Below are positions 30,230-37,584 of a stretch of DNA of 55,635 bases, piece by piece. The translations under genes and the position numbers were made by a program. Origin of the DNA: Planctomycetaceae bacterium (GTDB lineage Bacteria > Planctomycetota > Planctomycetia > Gemmatales > Gemmataceae); NCBI GenBank assembly GCA_013823135.1, contig PNLP01000046.1:1-55635 (forward strand), given 5' to 3'. Position 1 is the first letter of the stretch; every line of letters begins with the position of its first letter. The notes beneath the pieces were generated by a model. That model saw only the letters and a list, made by a program, of their open reading frames with translations. It did no database searches and was not told the origin of the DNA.

Positions 30230-33200
30230 CTATTTACATGCCCGCAGGAATGCGACCAAGTCTGCCAAATCCTGGGGCGTCAGTTGCTGGTCCAGTCCCG
30301 AGGGCATCAGCGAGACAGCGCTCGGCGTGATGCTCGCCACGTCGGCACGGGCAACGCGCTCCTCCTTGTCGGCCGCGACCACGATGATGATCTCGTCCGG
30401 AGCGTCCTTCTTCAGGATGCCGTTGAAGGTGCGGTCGTCGGTGGTGACCACCCGCACGGGCTCATAACTCCGCACAAAGCTCGCGCTGGGAAACACGATC
30501 GCTTCGAGCAGGTCGCGTTCCGTGCGGGTGCCACCAACCCGCGTGAGATCGGGGCCGACCAACCCGCCGACATAACCAACCTTGTGGCACGCGATGCAGT
30601 TCGTCTTCGGCGAATTGAACACCACCTGCCCACGTCGAATGTCCCCTGGTTTCAGGTCGGCGAGCAGCTTGTCGAGCCGCGCGGTTTCGCCTTTGCGTGC
30701 TTCCGCGAGTTCCGCGTAGAGTTTCTCGGTCTCGGCCTGCACGGTCTTCGGATACTTGTCGAGGATCGGCTTCACCATCTCCACGCGAATGCCGGCCCGC
30801 ACCGCCGGATCACGCAGTGCCTTCACCACAGCCGACCCAACAGCCGCGTCCGTGGACTTCGCGAACACGCCGAGGAGTTTGGACAACTCAACCGGGTTGA
30901 CCGTCTTCAGTGCCGCGGCGAGTGCGATCAGCGATTCCGAAGTCAGGGAACCGCGAGCGAGCAACTCGGCCGCAGCGCCACGGATGGCTCCGTCGCGGTC
31001 GCGGTGCAAGTCCGCGATCACTCCGGTGGCGTCTTCTACTGACAACGGACTCCCGACGGGTCCGGCCGCACGCAGTCCGTACGCGAACTCCTTGGCCAGC
31101 GGCGCGTTGATTCGTTGTCGATACTGCGTCACCTTCTCGGTGAGGTCCGCGTGATCGGCTGCGGTGAGTTGCACGACGCGAAGCACGCCGATCGCATCTC
31201 GCACCACATCGCTGCTTCGCGAGAAGAGCGCGATCTGCACGCCGTTCTTCCACTCGGTCGGGAACGCCTTCACACCCGACTGCGCGAGCGCTCGCAGAAT
31301 CGCACGCTGCGCCGACGGCTCCGTCGTGCTGAGGAGAGCATCGCCGACCACATCGCGAATCAGCGCGGCTTTGAGGAACGGCACGAGCCGCGACGCGAGT
31401 TCGTCCTGCTCCGGCGGGGTCATCTTCGGAAGCAACTTCAGCCGATCGCGGAGGTAATCGCCGACGTGAGCAGCCCACTGCGGATTGCGGCCCGCCACCC
31501 ACCACGCAGTTTCACGAAGTGCCGAGTCCTTCGCATCGAGTTCGGCAACGTAGAATTGGGGTTCGATGCCGCCGGTGATGTTCGAGAGCGCCGCGAGGCA
31601 CGCACGCCGCACACGCGGCGACTCGTGTTTCAATCCGTCGCGGATCCCCTTGATGTCATCAATCTCGATCAGGGCATACGTCAGCGAGTGATCGAGGGCA
31701 CGGTCAATGTCTTTGTGATCGAACATCGAGAGAAGCGCAGGCACAACCTTCGGGTCACCGATCCGTCCGAATGCTCCGGCCGCAGCACGACGCATCCGAT
31801 TGTCGCCAGCACGGAGCAGAACGGCGAGGTCGTCCATCGCCTCCTTATCACGCCACAGCCCTGCCGCGTGAATTGCGATCATCGCCAGTTCGCCGTTCTC
31901 GCTGAGGGCGGTTCGTGCCGCCTTACGAGCCTTCGGATGATCGACACCAGCAAGAATCGCCAGCACATATCGCTGAGTATCTTGCGTGTATCCAGCGGGC
32001 GCGGATGGTACGCTGGCCAGCCACGTGATGCCTTCATCGCTGGCCGCAAGTAGCGCGGTTGCCGCCCGGTGCCGGACCGCAGGTTGCTTGTGATTTAGTG
32101 CTTGCAGTCGGCCAACCATGTCCAGCTTGTTCCAATCAATCTTCTCGCCGCGAGGATCGTCAACCTTGTGCGCCCCGGTGCGCTTCACGCGGTAGATCGC
32201 GCCGGTGACGTCGGGCTTCACGAGTTGCGATGTCGGGCAGCAGAGCTTGTACCAGCCGCCGGTGTCCACGATCAGCAGCGAGCCGTCGGCGTCCTCGATC
32301 ACGTCCGTAGGGTGAAAGTCGAGATTGTCCGACACCACGAAATCGCTGTCCTTCGTTGTGTACGTCGAACCCGTTGGCACCAGCACATGCCGGCTCACTT
32401 TCCGCAGGTTGAACTGCGCGCAAAAGATGTTGTTGGCGTAGTCCTTGCCGAACTCGCCAGATTCGAGGCGGTGCAAGCCACTCGGTGCGGCCGGTCCCAT
32501 GTGCGTCAGAACCGGCATGAGCTGCGGCGAGGTCCATGGGTGGTCGGCGAGCACGTCGTGATCCTTGCCGTAGATGCCGCCGTAGACCGCGTGAATCAGG
32601 CCATCGCGTTTGCCGTCGCGTGGATGCTGGAAGAACGTCGTGCTGAAGATGATGTCGCCACCAGGTGTGAACACGAGATCGACGGGGTTATCCATGCCGC
32701 CGGTCATCACAGGTTCGATGCCGGTGCCATCGGGTCGCGCCCGGAAGATGTGCGATGCCCGCGTGTTGAACTTCTTCCCGTTGACCGTGTACTCCTGCTT
32801 CGCGAACGCTCCCTTGGTCCAGTAGATCCAGCCGTCTGGCCCGAGGTAGGGGCCGTGCAAGTCGTTTGCGCAACCGGTCAGTGTCTTGCCGTCGAACCAG
32901 ATCTCTTCCTTATCCGCGACACCATCGTTGTCGGTGTCAGTGAACTTCCAGATGTGCGGCGGCGCGGCCACGTACAGCGAGCCGTTCAGCCACATCGCCC
33001 CTTCGGGAAGCATCACGTTCTTCACGTACACGGTAGATTTGTCGAACCGGCCGTCGCCCTTCGTGGATTCGAGTCGCAGAATGCGGTGCGGCTTCTTCTC
33101 AAGCTGAACGGTGGTCTTCTCGTTCGAGCCACTGGAATCGCACACATACAGGCGGCCCTGAGTGTCGAACGCGGCAACGATGGGTCGCGGAGCGAGATCG

Positions 33201-33358
33201 GCCCCGGCCGCGAGTTCAATCTCGAAGCCTTTCGGGAGCGTGAACGTGTGGCCGTTCAGCTTCACTTGATGTGTGTCGGCTTTCGGCGAGCCCGGGGTGT
33301 CAGCCCCGGGAGCAACTGACGCGATAAGCAGCAGCGAGAGGAGGGCAGCGCGGAACAT
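30230..33358 (-). CDS. PVC-type heme-binding CxxCH protein (membrane-bound dehydrogenase type)
   Basis: A 1042-residue exported protein of the planctomycete/verrucomicrobial type with three parts: an N-terminal beta-propeller-like segment (TIGR02604-type, about 30-430, with PIVAAFDTQGRLYV, GPDGWIYWTKGAF and GGDIIFSTTF), a middle HEAT-like helical region (about 460-880), and a C-terminal heme c domain (TIGR02603-type). The heme motif is CIACH at about 921-925, with VGPDLTRVGG and LMPSGLDQQLTPQDLADLVAFL after it, typical of the family. It is proposed to act in periplasmic oxidation of sugars, but no reaction is shown. The start at 33358 (MFRAALLSL, signal peptide) fits GGAG 6 bases upstream. 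The open frame to 33733 is rejected. Confidence 0.93.
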   Translation of the reverse strand: MFRAALLSLLLIASVAPGADTPGSPKADTHQVKLNGHTFTLPKGFEIELAAGADLAPRPIVAAFDTQGRLYVCDSSGSNEKTTVQLEKKPHRILRLESTKGDGRFDKSTVYVKNVMLPEGAMWLNGSLYVAAPPHIWKFTDTDNDGVADKEEIWFDGKTLTGCANDLHGPYLGPDGWIYWTKGAFAKQEYTVNGKKFNTRASHIFRARPDGTGIEPVMTGGMDNPVDLVFTPGGDIIFSTTFFQHPRDGKRDGLIHAVYGGIYGKDHDVLADHPWTSPQLMPVLTHMGPAAPSGLHRLESGEFGKDYANNIFCAQFNLRKVSRHVLVPTGSTYTTKDSDFVVSDNLDFHPTDVIEDADGSLLIVDTGGWYKLCCPTSQLVKPDVTGAIYRVKRTGAHKVDDPRGEKIDWNKLDMVGRLQALNHKQPAVRHRAATALLAASDEGITWLASVPSAPAGYTQDTQRYVLAILAGVDHPKARKAARTALSENGELAMIAIHAAGLWRDKEAMDDLAVLLRAGDNRMRRAAAGAFGRIGDPKVVPALLSMFDHKDIDRALDHSLTYALIEIDDIKGIRDGLKHESPRVRRACLAALSNITGGIEPQFYVAELDAKDSALRETAWWVAGRNPQWAAHVGDYLRDRLKLLPKMTPPEQDELASRLVPFLKAALIRDVVGDALLSTTEPSAQRAILRALAQSGVKAFPTEWKNGVQIALFSRSSDVVRDAIGVLRVVQLTAADHADLTEKVTQYRQRINAPLAKEFAYGLRAAGPVGSPLSVEDATGVIADLHRDRDGAIRGAAAELLARGSLTSESLIALAAALKTVNPVELSKLLGVFAKSTDAAVGSAVVKALRDPAVRAGIRVEMVKPILDKYPKTVQAETEKLYAELAEARKGETARLDKLLADLKPGDIRRGQVVFNSPKTNCIACHKVGYVGGLVGPDLTRVGGTRTERDLLEAIVFPSASFVRSYEPVRVVTTDDRTFNGILKKDAPDEIIIVVAADKEERVARADVASITPSAVSLMPSGLDQQLTPQDLADLVAFLRACK

Positions 33359-33437
33359 GGGCATCTCCTGCGAGGTGCGCGACAGTATACCCGAGAACCT
33401 GGGGAAAATGCGAAGTGGGGAAGCGGGGAAATCCAAA

Positions 33438-33570
33438 GGCAGGAATCGGGCACGGTCATGGGCACGGGCACGGGCACGAGAAAGACAGCGACACGGGTCG
33501 GTTGCCCACAGGGACTGCCGTTCACGTCTTCCCGTCCTGTGGTTTGTCCGTGCCCGTGCCCGATTCTGCC
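33438..33570. repeat. GGCACG-rich inverted repeat
   Basis: ggcaggaatcgggcacgg on the left pairs with gtgcccgtgcccgattctgc on the right across about 90 bases. A short tandem of ggcacg units (about 33461-33478) lies within the left arm. It is in the divergent region between the PVC heme gene and the ABC ATPase gene. Confidence 0.75.
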
Positions 33571-33683
33571 TTTCCTGTCTTCCCCGTCTTTCCTCGACAT
33601 CACCAAACAGGGCCGCGAAACTGCCGTAGACTCGGTAAGTAACCGTGGGTATTGAGGGCGACGCAAAAGAGGGGAGGGATGCT

Positions 33684-34688
33684 GTGGCCGGCGAAAACGC
33701 TGAACTGATCGTCGAGACACAACACCTCACCAAAATCTACCAGAACCGGCAGATTGCGCTGAACGACGTGTCGTTGACCATCGAGCCGGGCTGCGTCCTC
33801 GGGCTCCTCGGGCCAAACGGCGCTGGCAAAACCACGTTCCTGCGTCTCATTCTCGGATTGCACCGACCCACCGCGGGCTGGGCGAAGGTGTTCGGCAAGG
33901 TGATGCACCCCAACGCGGCCGATCTACGCCGTCGAATCGGGTACATTCCCACGAACCCACAGTTCCCCCGTGGCATGACGCCGATCACGTATCTCGATTA
34001 CATCGCAAGACTGTTCGGCTTGCCTTCGGACATCCGCAAGCCCAAACTGGCGACCCTGATCCGGGCCGTCGATTTGCTTGCACACTCGGGCGATTCACTG
34101 TCGCACTTCACGCCGGGGATGACCGCACGCCTCGCAGTCGCGGCGAGCCTCATCAACGAACCCGATCTGCTGATCTGGGACGAACCCACGCACGGCCTCG
34201 ACATCGAAGCACGGCGGTCCATGCTCGAACTCATCAAGCGACTCGCGGCCGACAAGACACTCATCCTGAGTAGCCACAACCTGAGCGATGTGGACGAAGT
34301 GTGCAACCACACGTGCGTGCTGAACAAGGGACAGTTAATCTTCCACGGCACACTTCAAGACCTGAAGGGCCGCATCCGCAAGAACCATTACGAACTCGAT
34401 CTCGACGGCGAACAGAAGGCCATCACCAAGGCCGTCACGGCACTGCGACTCCTGAAGGATTTCACACAGGTTTTGCTACGGCATCGCCGCCTGGAAGTGA
34501 AACTCGGCGAGGAGACACCCAACGCTTCACTGCTCGCGCAGATGTTTCAGGTGCTCGCGGACCACAAGGTCACGCTCATCACCGTGCGTAGCGTGGGGAT
34601 GCAAACGGAACAGGCTTATCTCGATCTGGTGGAGAAGGAAGAACAACGCGGTTTCGCCCGGTTGTACGCAACCGCCGAGGCAGCTTAG
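33684..34688 (+). CDS. ABC transporter ATP-binding protein
   Basis: A 334-residue ABC ATPase, ABC-2 exporter type. Walker A GPNGAGKT (43-50), a Q-loop region (YIPTNPQFPRG), signature region LSHFTPGMTARLAVAASL in which LSGGQ is replaced by the degenerate FTPGM, Walker B LLIWDEPTHGLD and the switch histidine in SSHNLSD. A C-terminal extension of about 100 residues is usual for drug/lipid-type exporters. I start at GTG 33684 because GGGGAGGG precedes it by 5 bases; GTG at 33645 is also in frame. The permease gene follows 94 bases later. Confidence 0.88.
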   Translation: MAGENAELIVETQHLTKIYQNRQIALNDVSLTIEPGCVLGLLGPNGAGKTTFLRLILGLHRPTAGWAKVFGKVMHPNAADLRRRIGYIPTNPQFPRGMTPITYLDYIARLFGLPSDIRKPKLATLIRAVDLLAHSGDSLSHFTPGMTARLAVAASLINEPDLLIWDEPTHGLDIEARRSMLELIKRLAADKTLILSSHNLSDVDEVCNHTCVLNKGQLIFHGTLQDLKGRIRKNHYELDLDGEQKAITKAVTALRLLKDFTQVLLRHRRLEVKLGEETPNASLLAQMFQVLADHKVTLITVRSVGMQTEQAYLDLVEKEEQRGFARLYATAEAA

Positions 34689-34697
34689 CAGGTGTCG

Positions 34698-34769
34698 AAA
34701 GTCGTAAGGTCGAAAGTCGTAAAGTCAGGATTCGATTTTCGACCTTACGACTTTCGACCTTACGACTTT
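34698..34769. repeat. GTCGTAA palindrome between the ABC genes
   Basis: aaagtcgtaaggtcgaaagt, then cgtaaagtc on the left (34698-34726), is complementary at 28 of 29 positions to 34741-34769. The unit gtcgaaagtcgtaa is itself a short tandem repeat. It lies between ATPase and permease, so it could reduce or modulate readthrough. Confidence 0.9.
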
Positions 34770-34782
34770 AGGACAGGACAAA

Positions 34783-35568
34783 ATGGACGCCAATCCTGCG
34801 GTTGTCACACTTCGGTTCAACAAGTTCCTGCCGTACTGGGCGGTGTTCCAGACCGACCTGAAGCAAACGGTCCGAAGCTGGGTGTACCGGCTCTGGGTCA
34901 TCATGACCGTGTTCGCGTCCGGCGGGTTCCTGCTCTATCGCGTTGGCCTGCACTCAGAAGCGGGGATCGTGCAATCGGCCGCGGTGCAGTGTGGCGACCT
35001 GTTCCGCATCATGGTCATGGGTAGCCTTGCGTTGGTTGTGGTGCTGGCTGTCTCGGCCGTCGGGGCGGAACGCGGCACTCTTGCGGATTCAATCCTGTCT
35101 CGCGGCATCAGCAGGCATCAGTATTTTCTTGCGAAGTGGCACGCCAGGCTCGTGGTCGTGGTCGCCACGTTCACCGCGCTGGCTGTTGGCGTGCTCATCG
35201 CCGGATACTTCCTGTTCAAGTCGGATGCCGAGTCGGACCTGAGCCTGTCGGGTGGAATCGCAGCCGTGCTGGCCGTGGCCGCAGTGCTCGCCATCATCGT
35301 GTCGTGGGGCGTGGTGGTCGGTGCGATGACGCACGGCACGGTCCTCGGCATCACCGTGTTCTGGCTGTTGCTATACGGCGTGGGCTTCTTGCTCACTCTG
35401 ATGCCGGAACCGTGGCCGAGCCCGGAACGAGAACTGGCCCGGCTCAAGTTTGTCTTGAGGGGCCAGTTTAATGAATTGCTGATTGCAAATCTGGTTGCCG
35501 CGTCCGTGGTGCTGTGTGCTGTGGCCGGCACGTTGGGCCTGATGGGCTTCAGCAAGAGCGACGTGTGA
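34783..35568 (+). CDS. ABC-2 type permease
   Basis: A 261-residue membrane protein with six hydrophobic helices (for example WVIMTVFASGGFLLYRVGL, IMVMGSLALVVVLAVSAVG, ATFTALAVGVLIAGYFLF, LAVAAVLAIIVSWGVVVGAM, ITVFWLLLYGVGFLLTLM, IANLVAASVVLCAVAGTLGL). ERGTLADSILSRGISRHQYF is the usual ABC-2 cytoplasmic loop. It almost certainly pairs with the ATPase at 33684-34688. Cargo is unknown. The ATG follows the palindrome by 13 bases, and no strong ribosome binding site is visible. Confidence 0.82.
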   Translation: MDANPAVVTLRFNKFLPYWAVFQTDLKQTVRSWVYRLWVIMTVFASGGFLLYRVGLHSEAGIVQSAAVQCGDLFRIMVMGSLALVVVLAVSAVGAERGTLADSILSRGISRHQYFLAKWHARLVVVVATFTALAVGVLIAGYFLFKSDAESDLSLSGGIAAVLAVAAVLAIIVSWGVVVGAMTHGTVLGITVFWLLLYGVGFLLTLMPEPWPSPERELARLKFVLRGQFNELLIANLVAASVVLCAVAGTLGLMGFSKSDV

Positions 35569-35584
35569 AGCCTGCAACGTCTGC

Positions 35585-35923
35585 TCACCGGAGATATGGC
35601 GGTCCCATTTCAACTCGTTCGCCAGCCATCGCGAACGTCGCCACAATCGGCAACTTCTCTGTGTCGATAACCACTGCCTTTCGCCCACCGGTGAAGGCAC
35701 GCTCCTGACGCGGCTCACGAGCCGCACGCGCCACCGTGGCTTCAGTCTTGGCGACTGGGAGCAACGCGCTCGGGGTCAGCGATAGCGTCGCGGCATCGAA
35801 CGATGCGACGACTCGTGCGGGTTGCGTGGTGGCCGTGTTCGTGGGAGTCGCGCCGAGGATAGCGGCGAGCGTCACCGCGAGGCACACACCGAGAACCGCG
35901 AGCAACCTGGGGAATCGGTACAT
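35585..35923 (-). CDS. Small exported protein of unknown function
   Basis: A 112-residue protein starting with a signal peptide or anchor (MYRFPRLLAVLGVCLAVTLAAILGA), then a threonine/alanine-rich stretch and a short basic region (RAAREPRQERAFTGGRKAVVID). No known family. The ATG has an excellent GGCGGAGGAG ribosome binding site, which supports it as real. It is transcribed toward the permease and ends 16 bases past that gene's stop codon. Confidence 0.65.
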   Translation of the reverse strand: MYRFPRLLAVLGVCLAVTLAAILGATPTNTATTQPARVVASFDAATLSLTPSALLPVAKTEATVARAAREPRQERAFTGGRKAVVIDTEKLPIVATFAMAGERVEMGPPYLR

Positions 35924-36088
35924 TGGGAATCTCCTCCGCCCTGCCCGCGTCCTGTGCAGACGCTGGTCCCCACCTCATCGGCTCCCCTTGTCTGAGTTCT
36001 CCAGATTGACGCCCGCCAACTGCTGAGCGGAGAGTTTCACAAGGCCACACAGCACGCACGACCCGCACCGCTGGCACAGCGTTCGTGG

Positions 36089-36094
36089 TATACT
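36089..36094 (+). promoter_or_regulatory. Possible extended -10 element upstream of the DUF559 gene
   Basis: TATACT preceded by TGG forms an extended -10 motif (tggtatact) about 45 bases before the ATG at 36139. No good -35 was seen. Judged by eye only. Confidence 0.3.
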
Positions 36095-36138
36095 GCGTGA
36101 TCAGTCTGGGTCGTTCCGCTATCGGCTGAGGGATTCTC

Positions 36139-36525
36139 ATGCTGGGAGATAATCCAGCCACCCGGCATCACGCCAAACGAATGCGCCGTGAACCAACACC
36201 GGCTGAAGAGGCTGTGTGGCGGCTCGTCCGAAATCGTCGCTTGGTGGGGTTCAAATTCCGTCGCCAGCAGCCGTTCGGGCATTACATACTCGACTGCTAC
36301 TGCCCCGCTGCGCGGTTGGTGGTCGAACTGGACGGCAATTCACACGCAACGCCGAGTGGGCAAATCGAGGATGCTGAACGAAGGCAATATCTCGAAGCAC
36401 GAGGAATTCTCGTTCTCCGGTTCTGGAATACCGAGGTTGCAGAGGATCCGGAGGCGGTGGCGGAGTGTATCGCTGAGGCATGCGCCTTGCGAGTCAAGCG
36501 ACGAGGTGCATCCGAATTGCAATGA
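36139..36525 (+). CDS. DUF559 (very-short-patch-repair-like) nuclease-fold protein
   Basis: A 128-residue DUF559 protein with a Vsr-like endonuclease fold. Visible are MRREPTPAEEAVWRLVRNRRLVGFKFRRQQPFGHYILDCYC (shown in part), the acidic core D in YILDCY, ARLVVELDGNSHA with the E-D pair, and RRQYLEARGILVLRFWNTEV. All key residues of the family are there. Members may be restriction or DNA-repair nucleases; the role here is unknown. A large inverted repeat follows 20 bases after the stop. Confidence 0.85.
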   Translation: MLGDNPATRHHAKRMRREPTPAEEAVWRLVRNRRLVGFKFRRQQPFGHYILDCYCPAARLVVELDGNSHATPSGQIEDAERRQYLEARGILVLRFWNTEVAEDPEAVAECIAEACALRVKRRGASELQ

Positions 36526-36544
36526 AAGCGAGTCAAGCCAAGAG

Positions 36545-36726
36545 CCCCTCACCCGCGACTCGCAAAGCCTCGTCGCGACCTCTCCCCGCAAAGCCGGGGC
36601 GAGGTGGGGCTCATTGGACTTTGGTAAAGCCAATGGATGGGTTGAGCTGAAGAGAAAGGCAACCACCCCCCACCTCGCCCCGGCTTTGCGGGGAGAGGTC
36701 GCGAGGCTTTGCGAGCGGGTGAGGGG
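36545..36726. repeat. Large inverted repeat with approximately 60-bp arms
   Basis: Left arm 36545-36609 (cccctcacccgcgactcgca...) and right arm 36668-36726 are largely complementary; ctttgcggggagaggtcgcg is shared. The centre holds a small hairpin cattgg/ccaatg (36612-36635). It lies between the DUF559 and GIY-YIG genes. Confidence 0.85.
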
Positions 36727-36828
36727 TGTTTTTCAATGAGTCGTGGATCGCGACGGAGTTTGACCATCACACAGGGCGCTGATACCGTGCTGTAATTGAT
36801 TCACGAAACTCAGCCCCCGGCTCCTGCG

Positions 36829-37554
36829 ATGGATAAGGCCCACATCCTGCGAGAGATCAAACGCACTGCTGAAGCGAACGATGGTGTTCCGCTTGGGACA
36901 GACCGTTTCTTTGCCGAGACAGCGATCAAGCAGTCGGACTGGTGTGGGATACACTGGGCACGTTGGAGCGATGCGGTCCGCGAAGCCGGATTTATGCCAA
37001 ATCAACTGTCCGAGGCATACGAGCCAGCGGAACTGCTGGAGAAGTACGCCATCCTCACCCGTGACTTGCAGCGGTTACCGTCAGCCCCCGACATCAGGCT
37101 CAGAAGAAGGAGTGATCCTAACTTCCCAAACGATTCAACATTTACTCGGCGCTGGTCGAAAATCGAACTCATCAAAGAACTGCTTGCGTACTGCCGAGAT
37201 CGTACCGGTTACGAGAGTGTGATAGCACTGTGCGAATCCTACATCCCACGCGAACAACCGGAAGCGGAGCCAGAGGAGCCTGCGGTTGGTGAGGTGACGA
37301 TGGGGTACGTTTACCTCATCAAAATGGGTCGGTATTACAAGATCGGAATGACGAACTCCGTCGGGCGTAGAGAGTACGAGATCGCCCTTCAACTTCCCGA
37401 AGCTCCGAATCTCATCCACCAAATCACCACCGATGATCCGGCTGGGATTGAGGAATACTGGCACAGGCGATTCGCGGCAAAACGAACAAACGGCGAATGG
37501 TTCGCGTTAGATGCCGCAGACATCAGCGCGTTCAAGCGACGGAAATTTATGTAA
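36829..37554 (+). CDS. GIY-YIG-like (MUG113/T5orf172) domain protein
   Basis: A 241-residue protein. The first 145 residues are mostly helical with no known family (WCGIHWARWSDAVREAGFMP, AILTRDLQRLPSAPDIRL). The C-terminal part from about 160 is a MUG113/T5orf172 GIY-YIG domain: GYVYLIKMGRYYKIGMTNSV (GYVYL is the GIY-YIG equivalent), EIALQLPEAPNLIHQITTDD, then EEYWHRRFAAKRTNGEWFAL with the conserved H-RF--KR--GEWF. These domains may be nucleases. The chosen ATG at 36829 starts MDKAHIL; the frame opens earlier only through TTG at 36796. Confidence 0.82.
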   Translation: MDKAHILREIKRTAEANDGVPLGTDRFFAETAIKQSDWCGIHWARWSDAVREAGFMPNQLSEAYEPAELLEKYAILTRDLQRLPSAPDIRLRRRSDPNFPNDSTFTRRWSKIELIKELLAYCRDRTGYESVIALCESYIPREQPEAEPEEPAVGEVTMGYVYLIKMGRYYKIGMTNSVGRREYEIALQLPEAPNLIHQITTDDPAGIEEYWHRRFAAKRTNGEWFALDAADISAFKRRKFM

Positions 37555-37584
37555 CGCGGTTCCTGGATGCACCTGCTCGCGTGC

